DNA of 55,827 nucleotides, taken from CAIUPE01 sp046091665 (GTDB taxonomy: Bacteria; Pseudomonadota; Alphaproteobacteria; Rhizobiales; Beijerinckiaceae). The first letter of the stretch is position 1. The number at the start of each line of letters is the position of its first letter. Made by a program: the position numbers and the translations under genes. The stretch is from the NCBI GenBank assembly GCA_046091665.1, contig JBJTCD010000056.1, positions 1 to 55,827 of the forward strand, given 5' to 3'. The notes below the pieces were generated by a model. It saw nothing but the letters and a program-made list of their open reading frames with translations, was not told the DNA's origin and searched no databases. This document shows, in pieces, positions 7,545 to 15,525 of this stretch.

Positions 7545-8786
7545 TCACTCCGCCGCTGAACAACCGACAAAATAAGCATCGAAATTCCGCAGATTTTCCG
7601 GAAGTGCAGCTGATTTTGTATTGATGAAAAATGGAACAACCTGTTCCGTGAGCCCGCCATGCGAGCGCAAAGGTGCATCAAGTCCTGAAAGATCATGTTT
7701 TGATCGCGATGTGCCGATGACTTTGCTTTTATTTTTTCCGCCTGAAACAGCGATCACATCACCGGTGCGATCAGGGGGCAAACCGAAACGCGCGCAGGCC
7801 TCGGCCTTTTCCAATACGGCATCCATACCTTCAAGCGTTGCAATATGATGTGCAACAGCTTTCGGATCAGCACCATAAGTATAGATGGCCGCATAAGAGC
7901 CAAGCGCGCCGTGATGTACAACATAAGGATCGGTGATCGGCAAAATAACTTTGGTTTTGCCTTCGCCAAAACGAAGATCAAGATCATCCTGCAAATAGAG
8001 AACATCAGGCTCGCCATTTGAGAAATGCTTATCAGTCATGCCATGATCGGCGGTGATGATGAGGGTGACGCCAAGCGTATCAAGCTTGCCGATATAGGCG
8101 TCAAACATCTTGTAGAAATCGAGCGCGCCTTTTTCAGTGGGTCCATATTTATGCTGAATGAAATCGGTCGTTGAAAGATAGGTAATATCGGGTTTGAATT
8201 CTGGAATAAGTTTCACACCGGCTGCAAAAACAAATTCGGAAAGATCGGCGGAATAAACATCGGGCAACGGCATGGACCATTGCGCGCATGGATTATCAAT
8301 CCCGTTCTCAGCCTGTGTTGCCTTGTCAGCCTTTTCAGAAGAAAAAGCGAGGGCCGATCCATCATAGACAAGTCCCTTTGACAAAAGCAGGCGTAATTTG
8401 TCTTTGGCTGTGACCATTAAAATCCGTGCGCCCGCTTTTTGAAACTCTGCAAAGATTGTTGGTGCACGCAACCATTTCGGATCATTCATCATGGTCTCAA
8501 GACCCGTATCGGGGTCAATGAGATAATTGCCGCAAATACCGTGTACTTCCGGAAGTCGCCCCGTGGCAATCGATAGATTGTTTGGATTGGTAAAGCTTGG
8601 GACCACGGAATGCGCGCGAAATTCGCCACCCTTTTCAATGAGGCGTTCAAGATAAGGCATCAAACCACGTTTGCGCGCTTCATCCGTATAAGCGGGTTCC
8701 GAGCCATCAAGGCAAATCACAACAAGCGGTTTTGCAGGCCATGAGTAAGTCCGACCATTGACGGAAAGAGTTTTTTTGTTTGTCAT
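7545..8786 (-). CDS. phnA: Phosphonoacetate hydrolase
   Basis: This 413-residue zinc enzyme of the alkaline phosphatase superfamily cleaves the C-P bond of phosphonoacetate to acetate and phosphate. Metal and nucleophile motifs are present: CLDGSEP (Asp27), the threonine nucleophile in VVPSFTNPNN (Thr66) and ADHGMTDKHF near residue 248. Length and spacing match characterised PhnA hydrolases (the enzyme, not the unrelated PhnA zinc-ribbon protein). Its position between phnW and phnY, 7 bp after phnW and with no gap before phnY, makes the pathway assignment firm. The route hydrolyses phosphonate without C-P lyase and releases usable phosphate even when phosphate is not limiting, as known for this pathway. 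Confidence 0.93.
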   Translation of the reverse strand: MTNKKTLSVNGRTYSWPAKPLVVICLDGSEPAYTDEARKRGLMPYLERLIEKGGEFRAHSVVPSFTNPNNLSIATGRLPEVHGICGNYLIDPDTGLETMMNDPKWLRAPTIFAEFQKAGARILMVTAKDKLRLLLSKGLVYDGSALAFSSEKADKATQAENGIDNPCAQWSMPLPDVYSADLSEFVFAAGVKLIPEFKPDITYLSTTDFIQHKYGPTEKGALDFYKMFDAYIGKLDTLGVTLIITADHGMTDKHFSNGEPDVLYLQDDLDLRFGEGKTKVILPITDPYVVHHGALGSYAAIYTYGADPKAVAHHIATLEGMDAVLEKAEACARFGLPPDRTGDVIAVSGGKNKSKVIGTSRSKHDLSGLDAPLRSHGGLTEQVVPFFINTKSAALPENLRNFDAYFVGCSAAE

Positions 8787-8793
8787 GATTTAA

Positions 8794-9942
8794 TCACTCG
8801 GCCGGTGTCAGATCTTTGATATTCATGGCTTTAAGCGTGGCTTCTGTTGCCTCAACAAGCATTGCCATCACTTCATGATTAAGCGCGCCCATATTACCAA
8901 CGCGGAAGCTCGGCTTCTTTGTGAGCTTTCCGGGATAGATGATAAAGCCGCGCTGTTTCAAGCCTTCGTAAAAGCGTGTGAAATCAAAATTCGGATCGCG
9001 CGGTGTCGCGAATGTCTGAATGATGGGGCCTGTTTCATTATCACCTAATAGCGGTGTGAGCCCGATGCGACGCATGCCATCACGAAGTGCTTTTGCCGTT
9101 TTCTTGTAACGTGCAAGACGTCCCGGAGCCCCGCCTTCTGCTTTATGTTGCTCAAGCGCTTTGGCAAAAGCGACAAGCGTGTGTGTTGGTGGCGTGTAAC
9201 GGAATTGCCCGCTCTTTTGCATATAGGCCCATTGCTCATAAAGATCGAGCGAAAGCGAGTGCGATGCGCCTTGCGAGGCTTCAAGCAGATCACGCCGCGC
9301 AAGAATATAGGTAAAGCCTGGCACACCTTCGATACATTTATTGGCTGATGAAATGAGTACATCGATGCCCATGCGCTTCATTGAGAGATCCATCGCACCA
9401 AAACTCGACATCGCATCGAGGATCACAATGCATCCGGCTTTCTGCGCAACAGCGGCGATGTCCTCAATCGGATTCACGATACCGCTTGTGGTTTCACACT
9501 GAACAAGAAAAACGGCTCCCACATCAGGATTGGATTTCAAAAGTGCCGCCACTTCGTCGGCTAAGGGCGCTTCAAGCTCATCGGTTTCGTAAGAGATGAA
9601 ATCGCGATTCATATAAGAGAGCGCTTTGATCGCGCGCTCGCCATAAGCGCCATTCGTAAGCATCAGCGTTTTTTTGTTCTTCGGCGCGAAACTTCCAAGC
9701 GCGGCTTCAACGCCATAAGAGCCTGAGCCTTGCAGCAGCACACATTCAAAGCCCTGTGAAGCGTCGGCAATATCAAGAAGGTCAGAACGGATTGAAGCCA
9801 CGACTGCGCGTAAATCCGCGTCCCATGATCCCCAATCGCGTAGCATCACTTCTTTGACGGCGGGCGTTGTCGTCAATGGGCCGGGAGTCAAAAGATAGGG
9901 GGTGGTTTCCTGTCCAGCCGGACCGCGAAATTGAATGGTCAT
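8794..9942 (-). CDS. phnW: 2-aminoethylphosphonate-pyruvate transaminase
   Basis: This 382-residue class V PLP aminotransferase converts 2-aminoethylphosphonate + pyruvate to phosphonoacetaldehyde + alanine. The N-terminal PYLLTPGPLTTT and LRDWGSWD motifs are hallmark PhnW sequences, and the PLP lysine is Lys202 in ISSANKCIEGVPGF. It is the first gene of the phnW-phnA-phnY operon, transcribed away from the DeoR-family gene's 3' end with a 106-bp upstream region that contains two copies of an 11-bp direct repeat. There is no phosphonatase (phnX), so phosphonoacetaldehyde must be handled by the PhnY/PhnA branch. An ABC importer gene set nearby may provide the substrate. Confidence 0.95.
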   Translation of the reverse strand: MTIQFRGPAGQETTPYLLTPGPLTTTPAVKEVMLRDWGSWDADLRAVVASIRSDLLDIADASQGFECVLLQGSGSYGVEAALGSFAPKNKKTLMLTNGAYGERAIKALSYMNRDFISYETDELEAPLADEVAALLKSNPDVGAVFLVQCETTSGIVNPIEDIAAVAQKAGCIVILDAMSSFGAMDLSMKRMGIDVLISSANKCIEGVPGFTYILARRDLLEASQGASHSLSLDLYEQWAYMQKSGQFRYTPPTHTLVAFAKALEQHKAEGGAPGRLARYKKTAKALRDGMRRIGLTPLLGDNETGPIIQTFATPRDPNFDFTRFYEGLKQRGFIIYPGKLTKKPSFRVGNMGALNHEVMAMLVEATEATLKAMNIKDLTPAE

Positions 9943-10015
9943 GGAAAAGCTCTTCGGAAAGGGGCAGGGGAGTGGGGATAAGGTCTTAGTACTTGGCTAT
10001 TGTGACCCTTATCTA

Positions 10016-10046
10016 AAACCACAAATTCAGTCAATAAACCACAAAT
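10016..10046. promoter_or_regulatory. Direct-repeat operator candidate upstream of phnW
   Basis: The 11-mer AAACCACAAAT occurs exactly twice, at 10016-10026 and 10036-10046, a 20-bp period that places both on the same face of the helix. It lies 74-104 bp upstream of the phnW start. Read on the minus strand the sites are ATTTGTGGTTT, with a TTGACT -35-like hexamer between them. Related repeats precede the adjacent DeoR-family gene, so this is the likely binding site of that regulator. The position suggests control of the phn operon promoter; repression is inferred. Confidence 0.55.
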
Positions 10047-10048
10047 AC

Positions 10049-10822
10049 TCATGTTTTGGATCCAGCCACTTTTATGGTCCAGCGGCGGGCTGAGGCTTCG
10101 ACAGCGGGCTCGCCTTTTGGCCGACGATCAGTGATCAGCGCGGCAATCGGTGAGCTGATCGGGATGGTCACCGGCGTGCGTTTCGAGAATTTCGTATGGT
10201 CGGCGAGCACATAGGCTGATTTTGCAGCAGCCGCCATCCGCGCCCGTTGCTCGGCGGCGAGGCGGGAATAATCGGTAAAATCGCCTTGTTCAGAGATGCC
10301 CCCCGCGCCGATAAAGGCGAGGTCGACGCGGTATTTTGCAATGAGATCAAGTGTATCAAGCCCAAAAGCGGCCTCGTCATTGGCCTCGATCTCGCCGCCG
10401 AGAAGAACTGCTTTGATGGTCTTGGTGCGCGCGAGCAAAAGGCCGATGGGCAGGGAATTCGTGAGAACCGTGAGATCGCTCCGGTTCGTCAGCGCTTGGG
10501 CGAGGGCTAAAGTCGTTGAGCCTGAATCAATCAGAATGGCCATGCCATTTTCAACGAAATCTGCCGCCGCGCGGCCAATCGCGGCCTTGCCTTCGGCATT
10601 CTCGATGTTGCGCCGGGAGAGGGAGGGTTCATTCGCGAGCCTATGTGCGCCGCCATGGACGGTCACGAGCCGACCCTCTTCGGCCAAGAGCTTCAGGTCA
10701 CGCCGGATCGTCTCCATCGACACATTAAACCGCTCGGCGAGATCAGCGACGCTCACGGAGCCTTGCGCCTCAAGCGCATGAAGAATTTGGCCGTGGCGAT
10801 CAACAGCGAGGGGGCGTGACAT
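10049..10822 (-). CDS. DeoR-family transcriptional regulator, probable phn operon regulator
   Basis: This 257-residue protein has an N-terminal DeoR helix-turn-helix (VSVADLAERFNVSMETIRRD, residues 23-42) and a C-terminal sugar-isomerase-like effector domain with the DSGSTTLALA loop (~residue 98). DeoR proteins are usually repressors released by a phosphorylated metabolite, which would fit a phosphonate intermediate as effector. It is encoded 106 bp upstream of phnW on the same strand, and similar direct repeats stand before both genes, supporting regulation of phnWAY and of itself. It is not similar to the LysR-type regulator often seen with phn genes. No anomalies in length or composition. 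Confidence 0.85.
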   Translation of the reverse strand: MSRPLAVDRHGQILHALEAQGSVSVADLAERFNVSMETIRRDLKLLAEEGRLVTVHGGAHRLANEPSLSRRNIENAEGKAAIGRAAADFVENGMAILIDSGSTTLALAQALTNRSDLTVLTNSLPIGLLLARTKTIKAVLLGGEIEANDEAAFGLDTLDLIAKYRVDLAFIGAGGISEQGDFTDYSRLAAEQRARMAAAAKSAYVLADHTKFSKRTPVTIPISSPIAALITDRRPKGEPAVEASARRWTIKVAGSKT

Positions 10823-10834
10823 GGCGAGCTCTTA

Positions 10835-10854
10835 ATGTGACTTTATGTGGCTTT
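10835..10854. promoter_or_regulatory. Tandem repeat operator candidate upstream of the DeoR gene
   Basis: ATGTGACTTT (10835-10844) is followed directly by ATGTGGCTTT (10845-10854), a 10-bp tandem repeat ending 12 bp from the deoR-type start codon. On the minus strand it reads AAAGCCACAT, AAAGTCACAT, resembling the AAACCACAAAT repeats before phnW (shared AAAxxCACA core). This suggests autoregulation by the same protein. Confidence 0.45.
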
Positions 10855-10958
10855 TTAGATGAAACGTCGCTCAAGGCAAAGAAAAACATCATCATGACCT
10901 TGTCGGGCTCCGCTTAAACCGTCACTCTGCGGGATGTGTTGTTTTTTCTGATCTCAAA

Positions 10959-11852
10959 ATGTCGCTTGCTTATCCGCCTCCCAATCGAACGCTTCTCGGG
11001 ATCGGCTATGCGCTGATCGGCTTTTCAATTTTTTCAATTCAAGACGCGACGGTGAAATGGCTCGTGGCCACTTTGCCAGTGTGGCAGGTTTTGTTTTCCC
11101 GTTCGATAATAATTGTTGTTTTGTGTTTATTTCTTTTGGGCCCGCAACGTGCAGTCGAACTTGCGCGTGGTTCTAGTCGCACACAATTGCTCATTCGCTC
11201 ATCACTCATCTTGATGGCGTGGCTTGCTTATTTTACCGCGTCGCGTTCATTGCATCTTGCCGAGATGGTGACGATTTATTTTTCGACACCAATTTTTGCG
11301 GTCATCATGTCGATTTTTATTTTAAAAGAAACCGTCAGCTTCGCGCGTTGGGCTGCGACCATTCTCGGATTTATCGGCGTAATCATTGCTGCAGGTCCTG
11401 CAGGCGCGAATGATTTTATCCCTGTGTTGCTTGTGCTTTTTGCCGCACTTTGTTGGGCCGCAACAAATGTCCTTGTGCGTCTCATTGGACGCAAAGAAGG
11501 ATCACTGAGTTTGATGCTTGCGTCCAACGCAATCGTCGTTCTTGTTTGTGCTGTAATATTGCCTTTTGTCTGGATCACGCCTTCGCTGAATGAAATAATT
11601 CTAATTTTGATGCTTGGTATTGTTGGCGCATCTGGTCAATATTTTATGTTTGAAGGTTATCGCCTGGCTCCCGCCTCGGCGATTGCGCCTTTTGAATATA
11701 TCACTTTGATTTGGGCTTTTGGCTGGGGCTTTTTGATCTGGGGTGATTTTCCGCCCTTGCCGGTTTTTATCGGCGCTGCGCTTATTCTCACAAGCGGCTT
11801 TGGCCTTGTCATCGTTGAAGCGCTCACGGAACGTCGGCAGCGTCTCGCTTAA
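10959..11852 (+). CDS. DMT superfamily (EamA) transporter
   Basis: This 297-residue inner-membrane protein has ten predicted hydrophobic segments in two EamA repeats (about residues 12-145 and 152-288), the standard architecture of drug/metabolite exporters. A characteristic feature is the repeated glycine-rich membrane pattern such as TILGFIGVIIAAGPAG. It is divergent from the DeoR-family gene with 136 bp between them. It is one of four EamA proteins in the window, each different in sequence. Substrate is unknown; family members export amino acids, nucleosides or other metabolites. Confidence 0.85.
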   Translation: MSLAYPPPNRTLLGIGYALIGFSIFSIQDATVKWLVATLPVWQVLFSRSIIIVVLCLFLLGPQRAVELARGSSRTQLLIRSSLILMAWLAYFTASRSLHLAEMVTIYFSTPIFAVIMSIFILKETVSFARWAATILGFIGVIIAAGPAGANDFIPVLLVLFAALCWAATNVLVRLIGRKEGSLSLMLASNAIVVLVCAVILPFVWITPSLNEIILILMLGIVGASGQYFMFEGYRLAPASAIAPFEYITLIWAFGWGFLIWGDFPPLPVFIGAALILTSGFGLVIVEALTERRQRLA

Positions 11853-11962
11853 GTCTGCCGTTCACTTATAAATGAAACTGACTTGTGCAGCGCATGAGCC
11901 TGTGATGGATTTAGAGGGCGAGTGATTCGGGTTTTGGCGTTTGACCATTTCAGGAGGCCACT

Positions 11963-12532
11963 ATGCCGCGGCTTTTTACGGGCCTCTCTCTCCCCGATCC
12001 GATTATCGATATTTTGTCATCTGTGCGGGGTGGTCTAGCGGGCGCGCGATGGATCACGCCTGAAAATTTCCACATCACTCTGCGTTTTATCGGCGATATC
12101 GATGACTCAACAGCGCGCGATGTCTTTTTGATTTTAAGCCGCATCGAACGCGCGGCGCTCTCTATCACGATTGATGCCATCACCGTTTTTGGTGGTGATC
12201 GTCCACGCGCGCTTGTTGCCAAGATTGTTCCGACACCTGCGCTTATGGAATTACAAGCGGAACATGAACGGCTGATCCGTCGGTTGGGAGTGCCGGCAGA
12301 GACACGCAAATTCACCCCTCATGTAACGCTTGCACGATTGCGTGACACATCACCTTTCGAGCTTGCAAATTTTCTCGGTATGATTTCACACATCCCCCGC
12401 TCAACCTTTAAAGTGGACTCTTTTGAAGTTTTCTCTTCTCGCGCGTCGGTGGGTGGCGGTCCTTATGTCATTGAAGCGTCATATCCATTTCGTGATATGC
12501 AGACTGATGTTTTACAACGCCGAACGGCGTGA
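11963..12532 (+). CDS. thpR: RNA 2',3'-cyclic phosphodiesterase
   Basis: This 189-residue member of the 2H phosphoesterase family opens 2',3'-cyclic phosphate RNA ends. Both catalytic HxTx motifs are visible: His37-Ile-Thr39 in ENFHITLRF and His120-Val-Thr122 in FTPHVTLARL. Length is normal for the family (~180). The start is supported by an AGGAGG ribosome site about 6 bases upstream. It is followed 9 bp later by the pterin dehydratase gene in the same direction and the two are probably co-transcribed, although no functional tie is known. Confidence 0.93.
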   Translation: MPRLFTGLSLPDPIIDILSSVRGGLAGARWITPENFHITLRFIGDIDDSTARDVFLILSRIERAALSITIDAITVFGGDRPRALVAKIVPTPALMELQAEHERLIRRLGVPAETRKFTPHVTLARLRDTSPFELANFLGMISHIPRSTFKVDSFEVFSSRASVGGGPYVIEASYPFRDMQTDVLQRRTA

Positions 12533-12541
12533 GGAGAATTT

Positions 12542-12856
12542 ATGGTCACCACCGCTCGTCTTGAAGGCGCTGCACGAGAGCAGGCTTTAAAAGCTCTTTC
12601 CGCCTGGCAAAATGTTCAGGGTCGCGATGCGATTGAAAGACATTTTCGTTTCAATGATTTCAGCGCGGCCTTCGCCTTTATGACCCGCGTCGCTTTTATT
12701 GCCGAGACGATGAACCATCATCCTGAATGGTTTAATGTGTGGTCGAAGGTTCACATCACACTCACGAGCCATGATGTGAGTGGCGTGTCATCACGCGATA
12801 TCGATTTGGCAAAAGAGATTGATCGCTTGGCGGAAGATTGCAGCGCTTTGTCGTGA
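12542..12856 (+). CDS. phhB: 4a-hydroxytetrahydrobiopterin (pterin-4a-carbinolamine) dehydratase
   Basis: This 104-residue small enzyme dehydrates pterin-4a-carbinolamine, regenerating the cofactor of aromatic amino acid hydroxylases; homologues without such hydroxylases may act in molybdopterin metabolism. The signature E-TMNHHPEW-NVW-KV-ITL-SHD is intact (residues ~58-78), with the paired histidines at the active site. It starts 9 bp after thpR with AGGAG nearby. No phenylalanine hydroxylase gene is in the window. It converges with the ECF sigma gene (8 bp between stops). Confidence 0.93.
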   Translation: MVTTARLEGAAREQALKALSAWQNVQGRDAIERHFRFNDFSAAFAFMTRVAFIAETMNHHPEWFNVWSKVHITLTSHDVSGVSSRDIDLAKEIDRLAEDCSALS

Positions 12857-12864
12857 TGCGATGA

Positions 12865-13470
12865 TCACCCGGCGTCGATGACTCCATTCGCTTCGAGCGA
12901 ACGTCTTAGCTTTGTAAATGCCAATCTGATTCTTGATTTCACCGTGCCAAGCGGTAGGCCCGTTTTCTCGGCAATTTCACTATGAGAAAGATCATCAAAA
13001 AAGGCCATGCGCACAAGGGATAATTGTTCCTCGGGCAAGCCTTCAAGCGAAGCGCGGATTCGATCTTCGCGCACTTGCATATCAATCCGGCGATCAGCGC
13101 CTTCATCTTCAGCGGCAATTTCCGGCGCATCCATCGGATCAAAAAAATCGAGTCGATCACGACGCAGCGTGTCGATACGACGGTTGCGCGCAATCCGATA
13201 GAGCCAGGTCGCGAGTGAGGATTTGGTGGGATCAAACAGATGGGCTTTGGTCCACAAGGTGGTCATCACATCTTGCAGGATCTCCTCGGCCGAGCCGGCA
13301 TCGGAGCCAAGCCGCAGCAAATAGGCATTCAAGCGCGGGCCGAAATGGTCGAAGAGCCGGGCAAAGGCTTCCCGATCACGAGACCTCGCCACAGCCAAGA
13401 CGAGTTGACCGAGCTCTTCCTGCGTCGACACTCCAATTACCCCGAAATTCTGCGATCCTGTGTCGCGCAT
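12865..13470 (-). CDS. ECF-type RNA polymerase sigma factor
   Basis: This 201-residue sigma-70 family protein consists of regions 2 and 4 only. Region 2 (about residues 28-100) includes AEEILQDVMTTLWTKAHLFD and the -10 recognition stretch ATWLYRIARNRRIDTLRRDR; region 4 (about 135-190) includes GLPLGTVKSRIRLAF, the -35 helix-turn-helix. Such factors direct stress or envelope regulons and are usually held by an anti-sigma factor. None is encoded next to it: downstream is the convergent phhB gene and upstream the divergent IalB-like gene. A perfect 15-bp inverted repeat lies 8 bp before the start codon. ECF subgroup not assigned. Confidence 0.9.
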   Translation of the reverse strand: MRDTGSQNFGVIGVSTQEELGQLVLAVARSRDREAFARLFDHFGPRLNAYLLRLGSDAGSAEEILQDVMTTLWTKAHLFDPTKSSLATWLYRIARNRRIDTLRRDRLDFFDPMDAPEIAAEDEGADRRIDMQVREDRIRASLEGLPEEQLSLVRMAFFDDLSHSEIAEKTGLPLGTVKSRIRLAFTKLRRSLEANGVIDAG

Positions 13471-13477
13471 AAGGTCT

Positions 13478-13492
13478 CATCCCAGTGGGATG
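13478..13492. promoter_or_regulatory. Inverted repeat in the leader of the ECF sigma gene
   Basis: CATCCCA-G-TGGGATG is a perfect inverted repeat with 7-bp arms and a 1-bp centre, 8 bp upstream of the sigma gene's ATG. It is nested within a wider pairing of TGTCGC (13461-13466) with GCGACA (13492-13497). It could be an operator or an mRNA structure covering the ribosome site; the sequence alone does not decide. Confidence 0.35.
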
Positions 13493-13627
13493 CGACAGTT
13501 TGGCACATTCTGCCGGGGATTGAAACGGCGCTTCGTCCGAATTCCGAATGATTTTTGTTTTCACTCCGAACGGATTAAGGTATCGCGCTTTGACGGGATT
13601 CGCCCGTTTTTGGAGCCTTGGCTGCCT

Positions 13628-14239
13628 ATGACTCGTCGCCCCATCCGTACCCTTCTCGTTGGCGCATTCCTCATGGCCAGCCTCGTCATAGCTATAGGCC
13701 CCGCCTCGGCTCAAACCAAAAAGCCGGAAGCGACGAAGACCACGGCGCCTGCGAAAGCCAAACCCGCGCAACCGGCGCCTGCCGCCGAGACGCCTGCGCA
13801 GCCGATCCAGTTGGGCAGTTTCGGGAGCTGGGCCGTCTATGCATCCGACACCGCAAATGGCCGCGTGTGCTATGCGCTGGCCATGCCGAAGGATCGCCAG
13901 CCCGCCGGCCTCACACGCGATCAAGCCTATCTTTTCGTTTCGTCGCGCCCGCAAGAGAATGTGCGTGATGAGATCAGTTTCGTGCTCGGTTTTCCACCAA
14001 AAGAAGGCGCTGATGCGCAACTCGTTGTCGGCAAAACCACTTATGTTGTTTCAACCAAAGCGCAGGGCAATGCGTGGTTGAAAACGCCAAAGGATGACTC
14101 AGCCGCCATCGAGCTTATGAAGAAGGTGCCGCAGATTCAATTGAAGGTCACATCCAAGCGTGGCAATGCGTTGACCGATATTTACGTCACCGCCGGTTTA
14201 GCGCAGGCGCTTGATCAGGTGAAAAAGGCCTGTCCGTGA
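13628..14239 (+). CDS. Exported invasion-associated locus B (IalB) family protein
   Basis: This 203-residue periplasmic protein begins with MTRRPIRTLLVGAFLMASLV, a signal peptide with probable cleavage after ASAQ (~residue 34). A Lys/Pro/Ala-rich linker follows to about residue 58 and then the IalB domain (GSWAVYASDTANGRVCYAL onward) with its paired cysteines (one near residue 79 and one at the C terminus, KKACP). The frame is open from 13460, but the ATG at 13628 places the signal sequence correctly. IalB proteins are common in Hyphomicrobiales, including free-living ones; the name comes from Bartonella and does not imply virulence here. Its TGA overlaps the GTG start of rlmN (14236-14239), coupling the two genes. 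Confidence 0.85.
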   Translation: MTRRPIRTLLVGAFLMASLVIAIGPASAQTKKPEATKTTAPAKAKPAQPAPAAETPAQPIQLGSFGSWAVYASDTANGRVCYALAMPKDRQPAGLTRDQAYLFVSSRPQENVRDEISFVLGFPPKEGADAQLVVGKTTYVVSTKAQGNAWLKTPKDDSAAIELMKKVPQIQLKVTSKRGNALTDIYVTAGLAQALDQVKKACP

Positions 14240-15525
14240 ACCAGAGCCCCGTCGCACACGCGGACGACGGAATCGAAAAGACTGCTGAGATTCTGACTCC
14301 GGCTCCGGCTCCGGTAATCACCGGCGGTAAACTTTCTCTTGTCGGGTTCGGTCGCGCAGCACTGCAGGAAAAACTAGCCGAGATCGGTGTGCCCGCGCGC
14401 GAACAGAATATGCGCGTCAATCAGCTGTGGCATTGGATCTATCATCGCGGGGCAACGTCCTTCGATGCCATGTTGAATGTCTCGAAAACTTTGCGTGCGG
14501 CGCTCGATGGCGCGTTCACGCTTGATCGGCCCGAGATTGTCTCCGAACAAATTTCAAAAGATGGTACGCGCAAATGGTTGATCCGCATGCCGCCCGTGAC
14601 CTCTCATGAAAGGGGTACGCATGATAAGGGCGCTGAAATCGAAACCGTTTATATTCCCGAAAGTGATCGCGGCACTTTATGTATTTCCTCGCAAGTCGGA
14701 TGCACGCTCACTTGTTCTTTTTGCCACACAGGCACGCAACGTCTTGTGCGCAATCTCACCGCTGCTGAAATTGTCGCACAAGTGATGATCGCGAGAGATC
14801 GATTGGGCGATTGGCCGGGCGCAACGCGGCCAACCGACGGTCTTGTACCTGATGCCGATCGCGCGGTTTCAAATATCGTGCTCATGGGCATGGGTGAGCC
14901 GCTTTATAATTTCGATGGCGTGCGCGACGCGATGGCGACTGTTATGGATGGCGATGGACTATCGCTCTCCCGCCGTCGCATCACGCTTTCAACATCGGGC
15001 GTTGTCCCGATGATCCCGCGCGCAGGTGACGAGATTGGCTCCATGCTTGCGATTTCGCTTCACGCGGTGCGTGACGATCTTCGCAATGAGCTCGTGCCTT
15101 TGAACCGTAAATATCCGATCCGTGATTTGCTTGATGCGTGTCGCGCCTATCCCGGTCTTTCAAATGCAAGACGTATTACATTCGAATATGTGATGCTTGA
15201 TGGTGTGAATGATTCACTCTCTGATGCACGCGAATTAATCCGCTTGCTGAAAGGCATTCCTGCAAAGATCAACCTCATTCCGTTCAATCCATGGCCGGGC
15301 ACAAAATATAAATGCTCCTCATGGGATCGTATTGAAGAATTTTCCGATGCGGTGTTTCGTGCGGGCTATGCCTCACCGGTGCGCACGCCGCGTGGGCGTG
15401 ATATTCTAGCGGCCTGTGGACAGTTAAAAAGCGAAACAGAAAAACTCCGCGCGCGAGCAAGGTTGATGCTTGAAAGCGGTATCGGCGCGGAAGGTGTTTA
15501 TGCCGTGGGAGCGGGAGAGGAATAA
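14236..15525 (+). CDS. rlmN: 23S rRNA/tRNA adenine-C2 methyltransferase RlmN
   Basis: This 429-residue radical SAM enzyme methylates C2 of A2503 in 23S rRNA and A37 in tRNAs. The iron-sulfur motif CxxxCxxC is seen in GCTLTCSFCHTG (~residue 155), preceded by IPESDRGTLCISSQVG; the MGMGEPLYNFD and LISLH-type (LAISLHAVRDDLRNELVPLN) segments and the C-terminal catalytic cysteine region (ILAACGQL) are present. The start is GTG at 14236, inside the stop of the IalB-like gene. An extended N terminus (~40 residues, Pro/Ala-rich) is typical of alphaproteobacterial RlmN. It converges on ftsY with no spacer (stop codons at 15523-15525 and 15526-15528). Confidence 0.95.
   Translation: MNQSPVAHADDGIEKTAEILTPAPAPVITGGKLSLVGFGRAALQEKLAEIGVPAREQNMRVNQLWHWIYHRGATSFDAMLNVSKTLRAALDGAFTLDRPEIVSEQISKDGTRKWLIRMPPVTSHERGTHDKGAEIETVYIPESDRGTLCISSQVGCTLTCSFCHTGTQRLVRNLTAAEIVAQVMIARDRLGDWPGATRPTDGLVPDADRAVSNIVLMGMGEPLYNFDGVRDAMATVMDGDGLSLSRRRITLSTSGVVPMIPRAGDEIGSMLAISLHAVRDDLRNELVPLNRKYPIRDLLDACRAYPGLSNARRITFEYVMLDGVNDSLSDARELIRLLKGIPAKINLIPFNPWPGTKYKCSSWDRIEEFSDAVFRAGYASPVRTPRGRDILAACGQLKSETEKLRARARLMLESGIGAEGVYAVGAGEE

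Noticed and set aside
13471..13627. EcfG-type GGAA...CGTT promoter between the sigma and IalB-like genes
   Set aside because: A GGAAT and CGTT pair exists on the minus strand but with a 13-bp spacer, too short for the 16-17 bp needed.
13376..14020. 214-codon minus-strand frame covering the IalB-like gene and the start of the sigma factor
   Set aside because: It is Arg/Gly-rich low complexity from the reverse of a Pro/Ala-rich linker and overlaps two well-supported genes.
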